Source of the DNA: Fidelibacterota bacterium
GTDB lineage: Bacteria > Fidelibacterota > Marinisomatia > SCGC-AAA003-L08 > JACNLC01
NCBI GenBank assembly: GCA_018657495.1
Contig: JABHXA010000006.1
Span: 111,789-175,788, forward strand
Direction of reading: 5' to 3'
DNA length: 64,000 bases
Below the pieces are notes generated by a model. That model was not told where the DNA came from. It searched no databases and saw only the letters and a list, made by a program, of their open reading frames with translations. Each line of letters begins with the position of its first letter. The stretch's first letter is position 1. A program made the translations under genes and the position numbers. This document shows positions 1 through 8,813 of the stretch, in pieces.

Positions 1-1
1 A

Positions 2-688
2 AACAAAACCAAATTATGGTATCTTCAGAATTTTAATTTTTTTGAAACAATGAAACCAAGTGACATGATGGATTTAGAAAATAATACCAGCATGAAAGTA
101 GAAAAGAAAAAAGAAATAATTTATTTTCCTGAAGAAGCCAGTGATACAATATATTTTCTAAAAGAAGGAAAAGTCAAAATATCCAAGATTTTGGATGATG
201 GAAGATCCACCGTTATGCAAATTCTTGGACCTGGAGAAATATTTGGTGAGTCCTCCTTGCTTGGGGGTGAGCAGCATGAAAATATTGCTGAGGTCATTGA
301 GGATGCAATCATTTGCACTATCGATAAGGATATATTTACTGGCATGATGATGAAAAATCCTGGCCTTACATTAAGGATAACTCGCTTTATAGGATGGAGA
401 CTCCGTCATATTGAAAGCCATGTGGAAGATCTGGTTTTTAAGGATGCTAAGCAGAGAATCGTTTCATTTCTTATAAGGTACATCGAGAATTTTGGTAAAA
501 AAATGGTCGATGGCTGGATGGTTAGGCCTTTTATCTCGCAACAGGATATTGCTGACCTCACTGCCGTTTCAAGACAAACGGCAAGTCAGACCCTAAACGA
601 ATTAAAAAGTGTTGGATTGATCAATTTCACCAGGCGGTTTTTAAGTGCTTCAAGTCTTGATAAGCTAAGGGAGATTTCAGGAGATTAG
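2..688 (+). CDS. Crp/Fnr-family transcriptional regulator, 5' end outside window
   Basis: Cyclic-nucleotide-binding-type effector domain followed by a Crp-type winged helix. The reading frame is open to the left edge. The residues before the first internal ATG (position 50) read KTKLWYLQNFNFF, which is the usual N-terminal helix of this family, so ATG 50 is not the true start and the gene begins just outside the window. Beta-roll signatures seen include YFLKEGKVKI and LGPGEIFGESSLL. The C-terminal helix-turn-helix is around ISQQDIADLTAVSRQTAS. I see no FNR-type N-terminal cysteine cluster in the visible part and cannot assign an effector. An inverted repeat with Crp-like geometry lies 33 bases beyond the stop codon, so it may control itself or the downstream arsenic/redox genes. 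The family call is firm; the ligand is unknown. Confidence 0.9.
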   Translation, partial: NKTKLWYLQNFNFFETMKPSDMMDLENNTSMKVEKKKEIIYFPEEASDTIYFLKEGKVKISKILDDGRSTVMQILGPGEIFGESSLLGGEQHENIAEVIEDAIICTIDKDIFTGMMMKNPGLTLRITRFIGWRLRHIESHVEDLVFKDAKQRIVSFLIRYIENFGKKMVDGWMVRPFISQQDIADLTAVSRQTASQTLNELKSVGLINFTRRFLSASSLDKLREISGD

Positions 689-720
689 ATATCCATAAAA
701 TTCTGAAATGTTATTAATTG

Positions 721-742
721 AATTGTCAAACGAATGACAATT
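721..742. promoter_or_regulatory. Perfect palindrome, candidate Crp/Fnr-family operator
   Basis: Inverted repeat AATTGTCA-N6-TGACAATT with 8-base perfect arms. The 6-base spacer is the geometry used by Crp-type dimers (compare TGTGA-N6-TCACA). It sits between the Crp-like gene and the start at 775, just upstream of a possible -10 (TATACC at 743-748). A position over the promoter would suit repression or autoregulated activation. The assignment to the adjacent regulator is inference from proximity and geometry. Confidence 0.5.
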
Positions 743-774
743 TATACCCTCGGTAGACAAATAAGTTATCAGTT

Positions 775-1047
775 ATGGAATTCACTAAGAAATCATATTT
801 GCCTTTGTTTGAATTATTTGTCAGGTCAAAATGCAGCTCTAGTAAAAAGATGATCACAAAGATGAAAGAAAGTGAAAATTTTCACAATAGATTTCAATAT
901 AAAATAATTGATATTGAGAAAGATCATATGCCTACTTATTATAAAATTCCCGTTATTACACCGGCGTTTTGGGTGGATGGTGTCTTGCTTAAATACGGAA
1001 ATTTTGATTTTAACGGTTGGTTGAAGACTTACCTCAAAAATTTATAA
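775..1047 (+). CDS. Small thioredoxin-fold-like protein with CxxS-type site
   Basis: 90 residues. The N-terminal half has a strand followed by C20-S-S-S23, in the position of a thioredoxin/glutaredoxin CxxC motif but without the second cysteine. The C-terminal half contains ITPAFWVDG, which resembles the cis-proline strand and following turn (TPxxxxxG) of the thioredoxin fold. This suggests a monothiol redox or thiol-binding protein. It is the first gene after the Crp-like regulator and precedes a disulfide-reductase-like flavoprotein fusion, a plausible redox partner. Fold assignment is by eye from a weak pattern and the protein could be an unrelated small alpha/beta protein. Confidence 0.55.
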   Translation: MEFTKKSYLPLFELFVRSKCSSSKKMITKMKESENFHNRFQYKIIDIEKDHMPTYYKIPVITPAFWVDGVLLKYGNFDFNGWLKTYLKNL

Positions 1048-1079
1048 TCACAAAAATCTAAAATTATTTTAGCTCATCA

Positions 1080-1109
1080 TAATGTTGATTTTCAATAATC
1101 ACAACATTA
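1080..1109. promoter_or_regulatory. Inverted repeat upstream of the TVP38-reductase gene
   Basis: Arms TAATGTTG and CAACATTA (8 perfect pairs) separated by 14 bases, lying 22 bases before the TTG start at 1132. No T-run follows, so an intrinsic terminator is unlikely. It could be an operator or a 5' UTR hairpin; no binding protein can be named. Confidence 0.3.
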
Positions 1110-1131
1110 ATAACAAGGACAAAGTATACAA

Positions 1132-3261
1132 TTGAAAAAAGTAATCGTAATATTATTGGGAATTCTAATCATATTCTCATTTTTCTATTTTGATTTAAAT
1201 CAATATTTAAATTTCAATACACTCAAAGAAAAAAAAGATATCCTCCAATCATTCTATGCAGATAATGTATTTGTCACCATATTATTTTATTTTATTCTAT
1301 ACCTAGTTGTTGCTGCCCTTGCATTACCAGGTGCTGCCATAATGACGATGGCAGGAGGGGCGATATTTGGGTTGGTTCAAGGAACTATTATTGTATCAAT
1401 TGCCAGTACATCAGGTGCTGCATTAGCCTTTGTTGTTACCAGATATCTTGTAAAAGATGTCGTCCAGAAGAGGTATGGTGAAAAATTGAAGGATATCAAT
1501 AATGGCCTTGAAAAAGAAGGATTATTTTATTTATTCACTTTAAGGCTAATTCCGGTGGTGCCATTCTTCCTTATTAATCTTGGATTCAGCCTGACACCAA
1601 TGCGTCTATTCTCATTTTTCTGGGTGAGCCAAATCGGTATGATACCAGGGACCATTTTATATGTGAATGCCGGCACACAGTTAAGCCAGATTGAATCACC
1701 GGCAGGCATACTATCACCCAATATAATTCTCTCATTTGTAATCCTCGGCTTATTTCCCCTTGTAATGAAAAAAATAGTTTCAGTTTGGAAAAATAATAAA
1801 TTATATAAGGCGTATAATAAACCGAAAAGATTTGACTATAATGTGGCTGTCATCGGTGCTGGATCGGGAGGGTTGGTCTCCTCTTATATTGCTGCCGCCG
1901 TAAAAGCAAAAACGCTATTGATAGAAAAACATAAAATGGGTGGAGATTGCCTCAATACCGGCTGTGTCCCAAGCAAAGCATTTATTAAATCCGCCAAGGT
2001 ACTTCACCAGATAAAACGGGCTGAAGAATGGGGTTTTAATAGCGCTAATGTTAATTTTGATTTCAAGAATATCATGGAAAGAGTTCAGAATGTAATTAAA
2101 AAAGTTGAACCTCATGATTCTGTTGAGAGATACACAAATTTGGGAGTTGATATTAAACTGGGAAATGCTATGATAACCAGCCCCTATGAAATCCAGGTAG
2201 GAGACGAATCCGTCACGGCGAAAAATATCATTATCGCTACCGGTGCATCACCTTTAGTTCCGCCAATTCCCGGTATAGACCTTGTAAACCCATTCACCAG
2301 TGATACTATTTGGAATCTCCGGGAATTACCAAAGCGACTGGTCGTTGTTGGGGGTGGACCTATTGGAAGTGAACTCGCACAATCCTTTTCAAGATTTGGC
2401 AGCAAAGTCACCATAATTGAGGCTTATCCATGCATACTGTCCCGTGAAGATGATGATGTAAGCAATTTTATGTGTGATATATTTGAAAAAGAAGGTGTGG
2501 ATATACTAAAAGGTCATCGGGTTGTTGAGTTCAAAATGACAGATGGTGTAAAAACTGTCGTTTGTAAATCCGGCGATAATATTAAGAATATTGAAGCGGA
2601 TGAAATTTTGCTGGCATTGGGAAGAAAAGCCAATGTTAAAGGTTTTGGGCTCGAAAAACTTGATGTAAAGATTACCGGAAAAGGAACGATTGAAGTAGAT
2701 GATTTCTTACGGACAAATTATCAAAATATTTATGCTGTTGGTGATGTTGCAGGGCCATATCAATTCACTCATTTTGCATCTCATCAAGCCTGGTATGCAA
2801 GTGTAAACTCGCTCTTCAGTCCATTTAAGAAATTCAAAGCAGATTACCGTGTCATACCAAGAACTACTTTTACCGATCCAGAAGTTGCCAGGGTTGGACT
2901 CAACGAAAAAGAAGCACTTGAAAAGAAAATTGAATATGAGGTTGTCAATTACGATATCTCTGAACTTGACCGTGCAATTGCCGAGGATGAAGACCGAGGA
3001 TTTATAAAAGTGCTCGTTTCTCCAGGTAAAGATACTGTCCTTGGAGCAACAATTGTCGGCCATCATGCCGGTGAGCTCATCACTGAATTTGTCACAGCAA
3101 TGAAACATAATTTTGGTTTGAATAAAATATTGGGGACAATACATGCGTACCCGACTTTCAGTGAAGCCAACAAATCCCTCGCTGGTAATTGGAAAAAAAG
3201 CCACGCACCTGAGGGTGCATTGAAGTGGTTGAAAAGATACCATGCATGGCGAAGAAATTAA
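1132..3261 (+). CDS. TVP38/TMEM64 (VTT) membrane domain fused to mercuric-reductase-like flavoprotein
   Basis: 709 residues in two parts. Residues about 1-225 form a multi-spanning VTT/TVP38 (SNARE-associated/DedA-like) membrane domain with its GxxxG-rich LPGAAIMTMAGGAIFG stretch. Residues about 236-700 are a class-I pyridine nucleotide-disulfide oxidoreductase: FAD-binding IGAGSGGL, redox-active C273/C278 in GDCLNTGCVPSKA, NAD(P)-binding VVGGGPIGSELAQ, the second FAD contact YAVGDVAG, and a dimerisation domain ending HAYPTFSE. MerA-type N-terminal HMA and C-terminal cysteine pairs are absent, so mercury reduction is not supported; the substrate is unknown. This fusion architecture is recurrent in databases as 'mercuric reductase-like' proteins. 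Start is TTG at 1132. Being first of the large genes before arsS/arsM suggests a role in metalloid or thiol redox at the membrane. Confidence 0.85.
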   Translation: MKKVIVILLGILIIFSFFYFDLNQYLNFNTLKEKKDILQSFYADNVFVTILFYFILYLVVAALALPGAAIMTMAGGAIFGLVQGTIIVSIASTSGAALAFVVTRYLVKDVVQKRYGEKLKDINNGLEKEGLFYLFTLRLIPVVPFFLINLGFSLTPMRLFSFFWVSQIGMIPGTILYVNAGTQLSQIESPAGILSPNIILSFVILGLFPLVMKKIVSVWKNNKLYKAYNKPKRFDYNVAVIGAGSGGLVSSYIAAAVKAKTLLIEKHKMGGDCLNTGCVPSKAFIKSAKVLHQIKRAEEWGFNSANVNFDFKNIMERVQNVIKKVEPHDSVERYTNLGVDIKLGNAMITSPYEIQVGDESVTAKNIIIATGASPLVPPIPGIDLVNPFTSDTIWNLRELPKRLVVVGGGPIGSELAQSFSRFGSKVTIIEAYPCILSREDDDVSNFMCDIFEKEGVDILKGHRVVEFKMTDGVKTVVCKSGDNIKNIEADEILLALGRKANVKGFGLEKLDVKITGKGTIEVDDFLRTNYQNIYAVGDVAGPYQFTHFASHQAWYASVNSLFSPFKKFKADYRVIPRTTFTDPEVARVGLNEKEALEKKIEYEVVNYDISELDRAIAEDEDRGFIKVLVSPGKDTVLGATIVGHHAGELITEFVTAMKHNFGLNKILGTIHAYPTFSEANKSLAGNWKKSHAPEGALKWLKRYHAWRRN

Positions 3262-3285
3262 TTAAACATTTAGGAGATTTAGTTT

Positions 3286-4302
3286 TTGAATAATACAAAT
3301 GATTTTGGGGCAATATTAGATAAACATCAACTTCAGTTTGATCGTAATAATCCCACCACCCTTCAGGTGAATCTTGGCAAATTATGCAACCAGGCATGTC
3401 TCCATTGTCATGTTGATGCAGGTCCAAACAGAACTGAAATTATGACGAAAGAGACGATTGACAGATTGTTACTGCTCATTGAATCATCAGATGAAATCCA
3501 AACAATCGATGTTACTGGAGGTGCCCCGGAATTAAACCCTCATTTTAAATATTTTGTCCATGAATTTAGAAAAGCAAATAAGAATATTATCGACCGCTGC
3601 AACCTTACAGTACTTTTGGAGCCGGAACAGGAAGATACTGCTTTGTTCCTGAAAGAGCATAATGTACAGATAATTTGTTCGCTTCCCTGTTACCTGGAAA
3701 ATAATGTTGACCGGCAAAGAGGTAAGGGTGTGTTCTCAAAAAGTGTTGAGGCTTTAAAGCTATTAAATGATCTTGGATACGGAAAACCAAACAGCGGTCT
3801 TGTCTTGAATATCGTGTATAATCCAATAGGAGCATCACTTCCCCCAGATCAAATGACATTGGAAATGCAATATAAAAGTATCCTATTAGAAGACTATGAT
3901 ATTGTATTTAATAATCTATTAACCATGACAAACATACCAATTAAAAGATTTAAACGAATGTTGATAAATGATGATAATTATAATAAATATATGACTATCT
4001 TAAAGGATAACTTTAATCCAATGGCTGCCAGAAATGTTATGTGTAGGGACTTGATATCAATTGGATGGGAAGGCAGTGTTTACGATTGTGATTTTAATCA
4101 GATGCTGGAAATCCCTATTGGCAATCAGGTAACTACAATTTGGGACATAGATAATTTTGCTGAACTTATGATCAAATCCATCGCTGTAAATAATCATTGT
4201 TTTGGTTGTACAGCTGGAGCAGGAAGTTCATGTGGCGGTGCCTTGGATTCCGGATCAGAGAAAAGTGACTCGAAAATTCAACCGGTTGCGATAATAAACT
4301 AA
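3286..4302 (+). CDS. arsS: Arsenosugar biosynthesis radical SAM protein ArsS
   Basis: 338 residues. The radical-SAM cluster motif is C34-x3-C38-x2-C41 inside LCNQACLHCHVDAGP, a hallmark of the ArsS family. The C-terminal SPASM-like/DUF3641 region holds further cysteines (CRDL, YDCDFN, CFGCTAGAGSSCGG). ArsS is associated with making the 5-deoxyadenosyl-arsenic precursor of arsenosugars from methylated arsenic. Adjacent arsM (15 bases downstream) and two glycosyltransferases of the arsenosugar-associated families support this. Start is a TTG at 3286 with TAGGAG upstream. Identity is strong on motif and neighbourhood; substrate in this organism is inferred. Confidence 0.92.
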   Translation: MNNTNDFGAILDKHQLQFDRNNPTTLQVNLGKLCNQACLHCHVDAGPNRTEIMTKETIDRLLLLIESSDEIQTIDVTGGAPELNPHFKYFVHEFRKANKNIIDRCNLTVLLEPEQEDTALFLKEHNVQIICSLPCYLENNVDRQRGKGVFSKSVEALKLLNDLGYGKPNSGLVLNIVYNPIGASLPPDQMTLEMQYKSILLEDYDIVFNNLLTMTNIPIKRFKRMLINDDNYNKYMTILKDNFNPMAARNVMCRDLISIGWEGSVYDCDFNQMLEIPIGNQVTTIWDIDNFAELMIKSIAVNNHCFGCTAGAGSSCGGALDSGSEKSDSKIQPVAIIN

Positions 4303-4317
4303 ATTATAGGAAGATAA

Positions 4318-5370
4318 ATGGACAATCAATCGAATGTAATTGAAAATATAAAAACGTATTATGGAAAAACATTACAAAATAAAAATGACCTGAAAACCAG
4401 TGCATGCTGTACCGATCAAAAAATACCTGACCATTTGAAGGGATTAATGGGCAATATACACGATGATATAGTTTCAAAATTTTACGGCTGTGGATCTCCC
4501 ATACCTCCACTGTTAACAGGTGCAACCGTACTGGACCTGGGATGCGGTACCGGTTTGGATTGTTATCTTGCCTCACAACTTGTAGGAGAAAATGGTCGGG
4601 TAATCGGTGTGGATATGACAAAAGAACAAATTTCCATTGCCCAGAATTATGAGGAATATCAAAAAGTAAAATTTGGATATAAAAAGAAAAACACTGAATT
4701 TCATCTCGGTTATATTGAAGATTTAGATTCGATCGGAGTCGCAGATGATTCTGTTGATGTCGTCATTTCAAACTGCGTCATTAATCTGACTTCTGATAAA
4801 AGGAAAGTGTTTTCTGAGATATTCAGAGTCTTAAAACCTGGTGGAGAATTATACTTTTCAGATGTATTTTGTGATCGACGTATCCCCAAAGAATTAATGG
4901 ATGATCCACTCCTGCTGGGAGAATGCTTATCTGGTGCTATGTATATCGAAGATTTTAGACGAATGTTAAAAGATTTGAATATAAATGATTATCGAGTTGT
5001 AACCGAATCACCCTTTGAAGTTAATGATGCTGATATTAGAAATAAGCTGGGTATGGTAAAGTTTAATTCAATGACCCTTAGAACTTTTAAATGTGATTTT
5101 GAAGATATATGTGAAAATTATGGACATGTGGCCTATTATCAGGGTGGTATCCATGAATACCCCAACAATTTTATTCTTGATGACCATCACCAATTCGAGA
5201 AAGGATTTCCTATCCCTGTCTGCGGTAACACATCAAAAATGATTGGCGAATCCCGTTTTAGGGAGCATTTTCTTTTGGTGGGAGATTTTTCATCTCATTA
5301 TGGTGAGTTTTCATGTGATTTAATATCAAATGGAAAATATGATAATCCCTCCTCAGGATCCTGCTGCTGA
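4318..5370 (+). CDS. arsM: Arsenite S-adenosylmethionine methyltransferase ArsM
   Basis: 350 residues. SAM-binding VLDLGCGTGLDCYLA, then SNCVINLT, RVLKPGGELYFSDVF and LGECLSGAMY, the last containing the conserved arsenic-binding cysteine context of ArsM. An N-terminal cysteine pair (C30-C31) and a terminal SGSCC add further thiols. ArsM methylates trivalent arsenic in the cytoplasm; the product would feed the neighbouring ArsS. The C-terminal extension after the Rossmann domain is of the long ArsM type. Shares the operon with arsS and the two glycosyltransferases. Confidence 0.92.
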   Translation: MDNQSNVIENIKTYYGKTLQNKNDLKTSACCTDQKIPDHLKGLMGNIHDDIVSKFYGCGSPIPPLLTGATVLDLGCGTGLDCYLASQLVGENGRVIGVDMTKEQISIAQNYEEYQKVKFGYKKKNTEFHLGYIEDLDSIGVADDSVDVVISNCVINLTSDKRKVFSEIFRVLKPGGELYFSDVFCDRRIPKELMDDPLLLGECLSGAMYIEDFRRMLKDLNINDYRVVTESPFEVNDADIRNKLGMVKFNSMTLRTFKCDFEDICENYGHVAYYQGGIHEYPNNFILDDHHQFEKGFPIPVCGNTSKMIGESRFREHFLLVGDFSSHYGEFSCDLISNGKYDNPSSGSCC

Positions 5371-5419
5371 AAATTATCAATGGGGTGATTAAAAACATAT
5401 CTCCAAAAGAATAGAATAA

Positions 5420-6220
5420 ATGATCCGTCCGTTATCAGACCTAGCTGTAATTGTTCCAATTGGATATGGAGAATCACATTTGACAGGGTTAATATACCAA
5501 CTTAAAGAACTTCCTGTTGAAAGTGTCTTAATATTGGTATTTTCCAGAAAGAATCAATCTTCACCTGAGCCGGAGGAACGGATGTTTGACGGTTTGGCAA
5601 ATGAAATACTCCATCACGATATTTCACGGTTCGAATTAGATAGTGATAAAATTATCCCTGCTCTAGATATTCTGGATGATCGTCGGGTAATAATTATTGA
5701 AAGTCCACCCGGCAGAGCGGCAGCAATGAATATTGGGAGCAAATATACGGATAAATCCTTTCTTTGGTTTTTACATGCCGACAGCCGGTTTACTCCTGAT
5801 ACGGTTCTCCTTTTAGAACAGTCCTTGAATAATGACCCGGAAAAAATGTGGTTTTTTAGACTTACCTTTATGGATGGGCGCGGTAGCCGGTTGGTGCAGA
5901 TTAATCAGCATGTAGCAAGAATCCGTTCGGAATCATGGGGGATACCATTTGGCGATCAGGGCTTTTGTCTAAAGAGGGAATTGTTTTTCAAAGCCGGTCG
6001 ATTTCCTGAAAATATAAAAATGGGTGAGGATCATATTTTTTTATGGAAGGTGAAACATGCTGGAATTCCTGTAAAATGTACCGGTGCTGAGTTACTAACA
6101 AGCGCCAGGAAATATCATATACATGGTTGGTTAAATATCACATTGAAATATCAGTATATTTGGATAAAACAGGCAATACCCCAATATATATCCTTATTAA
6201 GAAAAAGATTTACATCATGA
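5420..6220 (+). CDS. Family-2-like glycosyltransferase, arsenosugar-associated (TIGR04283 type)
   Basis: 266 residues. GT-A fold: N-terminal LAVIVPIGYGE, then PPGRAAAMNIG and FLHADSRFTPDT, where H-A-D-S is the DxD-equivalent metal/nucleotide site typical of the TIGR04283 glycosyltransferases found beside ArsS. A later FGDQGFCLKRELF motif matches the acceptor-side loop. It probably transfers a sugar to an arsenosugar intermediate or a lipid, but the acceptor is not known. Its stop overlaps the start of the next gene (ATGA), indicating translational coupling. N-terminal region is somewhat divergent from canonical family members. Confidence 0.8.
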   Translation: MIRPLSDLAVIVPIGYGESHLTGLIYQLKELPVESVLILVFSRKNQSSPEPEERMFDGLANEILHHDISRFELDSDKIIPALDILDDRRVIIIESPPGRAAAMNIGSKYTDKSFLWFLHADSRFTPDTVLLLEQSLNNDPEKMWFFRLTFMDGRGSRLVQINQHVARIRSESWGIPFGDQGFCLKRELFFKAGRFPENIKMGEDHIFLWKVKHAGIPVKCTGAELLTSARKYHIHGWLNITLKYQYIWIKQAIPQYISLLRKRFTS

Positions 6221-6897
6221 AAGGCGCCCTCGTAGTATTTGTGAAAACACCTGGTTTATCACCAGTCAAAACCAGACTTGCAAAGGGGATCGGTAGTGAG
6301 AATGCCAAAACCTTTTTTGTCAAAAGTGTCAAAGCTGTCGAAAGCATAGCCCACCGGATTCTTAAAAATAATGACGTAGATTGCCATCCGCACTGGGCTG
6401 TTGCTGAAAATGATGGATTATCACATGAACTCTGGAAAAATTTCCCACAGGTATTTACTGGATATGGTGATTTGGGCCAACGATTATATCAGGTGTATTC
6501 CTCATTGAATAAATCATTTGATTATACGATATTTCTTGGCATGGATTCTCCGCAGATTACAGAAAATTTGATCTTAAAAACAATTTCAATTTTAGAATCC
6601 TATCCTCCAAAATTTGTAATTGGCCCGGCAAAAGATGGTGGATATTATCTTTTTGGCGGTAGTCAGGAAATACCAGAATTCGTATTCAACAATGTTACCT
6701 ATAGCTCTAATCGTACATTATTTGAATTTACAGAAAATCTAAAACGTCTTGGTGAAATAGAGATACTGACTGAACTCTCAGATGTAGATACGAAAGATGA
6801 ACTCATGAGTGTATATTCAGAATTTAATGACCCACTTACCAAATCACAAAATATCTTAAAAGAATGGATGCATAAAATTATTTTTACTCAACAATAA
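6217..6897 (+). CDS. TIGR04282-type arsenosugar-associated glycosyltransferase (CofC/cobY-like fold)
   Basis: 226 residues from ATG 6217, which overlaps the preceding TGA. An ATG further upstream (6127) would add 30 residues lying inside the previous gene and not resembling the family. Motifs: GALVVFVKTPGLSPVKTRLAKGIG at the N-terminus (nucleotide-binding loop, quoted in part), IFLGMDSPQIT (DxxxP metal site) and IGPAKDGGYYLFG. These are characteristic of the DUF2064/TIGR04282 nucleotidyltransferase-like enzymes that pair with TIGR04283 proteins. Likely works with its neighbour on the same glycoconjugate. Reaction inferred from family context only. Confidence 0.83.
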   Translation: MKGALVVFVKTPGLSPVKTRLAKGIGSENAKTFFVKSVKAVESIAHRILKNNDVDCHPHWAVAENDGLSHELWKNFPQVFTGYGDLGQRLYQVYSSLNKSFDYTIFLGMDSPQITENLILKTISILESYPPKFVIGPAKDGGYYLFGGSQEIPEFVFNNVTYSSNRTLFEFTENLKRLGEIEILTELSDVDTKDELMSVYSEFNDPLTKSQNILKEWMHKIIFTQQ

Positions 6898-6985
6898 CAG
6901 GCTGTTGAAAAGCTTAAATATAGAAATTGAAAATAAAAAATATTTAATATTTACAAAAATAAAGGTTAGGATTTAGAAAATTATA

Positions 6986-8101
6986 ATGGAAAATCATTGT
7001 CATACAATTATCATTGGCGGCGGAATTGGTGGATCTGCAGCTGCTTTAAGAGCTGCCCAAAATGGAATGTCGGCTTTTTGGTTTACAGGAAGCAAACACA
7101 CTCGGAAACGATCACGGTCCCAATGGGTAATGAATTTGGATAATATGGTAGGTTTCCACGAAGATGTAATCAAAAATCAAGTGCTGAAGACATTAAAGAA
7201 AGGAAAAGAAGAATCTGCCGCTGATCTCATCAGTCAGACTCATTATCATATCAATAATAGATTAATTATCCAGAATACTATCGATCGAATTTCTGAATAT
7301 TATCCCAATATTACTATAATCCACGAAGAGGTATTATCTCTAAAAAAAATAGAAAGAAAATTTGAAATTGAATCAGAGAATTCAAATATTTCAGCAGAGT
7401 CAATCATACTCGCTACAGGTGTAATGGATAAACAACCCGTATTTACTAAGTTAAATAAGAAAGGTATGAAAGAGACCTCACCAAAATGGATATATCCATT
7501 TGCCAACAGGGAACATGTATTATACTGTATCCGTTGCGAAGGACATTTAACTAAGGATCATCACATTGCGATTATTGGATATGATAATACTTGTGCTGAA
7601 ATATCAATGATGATTCATGAGAGATATGGTAATGATGTGACTATCCTTACAAACGGGGTTGAGACTGAAATTTCCGATGAACGTTTTAAACTTCTAAAGC
7701 ATTATGGTATTCGGATTAATAATAAGAAAATTATCGATACAGTCAGCGATGGTGTGAGAGAGCTAAAAGGATTCGAATTGGATGACAATACAATTGTACA
7801 TGTGAGGTTTGCCCTCGTGTCATTGGGTCTACATAGAGTATATAATGATATTGCTATCATGGCAGGTGCAGAATTACTTGATGACGATCAACCGCAGCAT
7901 AAGAAACATATCCGTGTCAGTAACAAAGGGGAAACCACTGTAAAAAACCTCTTTGTCGTCGGCGATGCTGCCAAACGGGTTGATGAACCCATTATGAAAC
8001 AGGTTTATACAGCTCAGGAATATGCCGTTAGAGCCGTTGATACTATCGACAGCAGAAGAAGAAAAAAATCAAGACTGGAAATATTAAATAATACAAATTA
8101 G
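6986..8101 (+). CDS. Thioredoxin-reductase-like FAD/NAD(P) oxidoreductase
   Basis: 371 residues. N-terminal FAD-binding IIIGGGIGGSAAALRAA; central CxxC (C181-I-R-C184-E-G) as in thioredoxin reductase; second dinucleotide site HIAIIGYDNTCAEI, which departs from GxGxxA and is therefore unusual; C-terminal LFVVGDAAKRVDEP for FAD. Overall TrxR-type layout, a little longer than the usual 310-330 residues. It might supply electrons to the thioredoxin-like protein at 775 or to arsenic reduction, but this is inference. The weak second nucleotide motif leaves open that it uses a different reductant. Confidence 0.8.
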   Translation: MENHCHTIIIGGGIGGSAAALRAAQNGMSAFWFTGSKHTRKRSRSQWVMNLDNMVGFHEDVIKNQVLKTLKKGKEESAADLISQTHYHINNRLIIQNTIDRISEYYPNITIIHEEVLSLKKIERKFEIESENSNISAESIILATGVMDKQPVFTKLNKKGMKETSPKWIYPFANREHVLYCIRCEGHLTKDHHIAIIGYDNTCAEISMMIHERYGNDVTILTNGVETEISDERFKLLKHYGIRINNKKIIDTVSDGVRELKGFELDDNTIVHVRFALVSLGLHRVYNDIAIMAGAELLDDDQPQHKKHIRVSNKGETTVKNLFVVGDAAKRVDEPIMKQVYTAQEYAVRAVDTIDSRRRKKSRLEILNNTN

Positions 8102-8102
8102 G

Positions 8103-8801
8103 ATGCTAAGTAAACAGTTAATAATAATTACGTTTGTAATTACCGGATTATTCTGTCAAAAAGTATACAGGGATGATTTCGATAATTTGGAGCAATGGGA
8201 GCCGCTAATATTTCCCAAAATTGAAACTCACTCAAAATATGAAATTGTTAAAAATGATAATAATTCATTTCTAAAAGCCTCTTCCAATGCATCCGCCTCT
8301 GGAGTAGTTTGGCAACAGGTTTTTAATCCCTTTGAAACACCTGTATTTCAATGGCAGTGGAAAATAGAAAACGTATTCAATAAAGGGGATGCAAAAACAA
8401 AAGAAGGTGATGATTATCCCATCAGGTTATATGTCATATTTGAATATGATCCAGATAAGGCAGGCTTTTTTGAATCAGTGATGTATGAATCGGCAAAATT
8501 ATTTTATGGTGAATATCCTCCTCACTCAAGCCTTAACTACATTTGGGCAAATAAGAGTCATGCCAAGAAGATAATCCCCAATGCGTATACTGATAAAGCC
8601 ATGATGTTTATATTGCAGGAAGGGAATATCGAAGCTGGAAAATGGGTTACAGAAGAAATTAATATTTTAGAAGATTATAAAAAAGCATTTGGTGAAGACC
8701 CTCCTCAAAAAGCAAGTGTGGCCATTATGGCTGATTCAGATAATACCGGAGAATCAGGTAATGCATTTATAAACTATATTGAAATTCGATCAAAAAAATG
8801 A
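8103..8801 (+). CDS. DUF3047 family exported protein
   Basis: 232 residues with an N-terminal hydrophobic segment ending near C18 (ITGLFCQK), a Sec signal or loose lipobox. The mature part shows the DUF3047 pattern: LKASSNASASGVVW, FQWQWKIENVF and IMADSDNTGESGNAFINYIE, the last typical of a jelly-roll-like carbohydrate-binding sandwich. Function of the family is not established. Starts two bases after the flavoprotein stop, so it is co-transcribed with the arsenic/redox genes; no mechanistic link is visible. Confidence 0.75.
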   Translation: MLSKQLIIITFVITGLFCQKVYRDDFDNLEQWEPLIFPKIETHSKYEIVKNDNNSFLKASSNASASGVVWQQVFNPFETPVFQWQWKIENVFNKGDAKTKEGDDYPIRLYVIFEYDPDKAGFFESVMYESAKLFYGEYPPHSSLNYIWANKSHAKKIIPNAYTDKAMMFILQEGNIEAGKWVTEEINILEDYKKAFGEDPPQKASVAIMADSDNTGESGNAFINYIEIRSKK

Positions 8802-8813
8802 TCACTGAATTAA

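Noticed and set aside
2707..3243. Minus-strand frame of 178 codons
   Set aside because: Lies wholly inside the reductase gene, whose FAD and dimerisation motifs are in the plus frame; composition is the expected complement and no family resemblance was seen.
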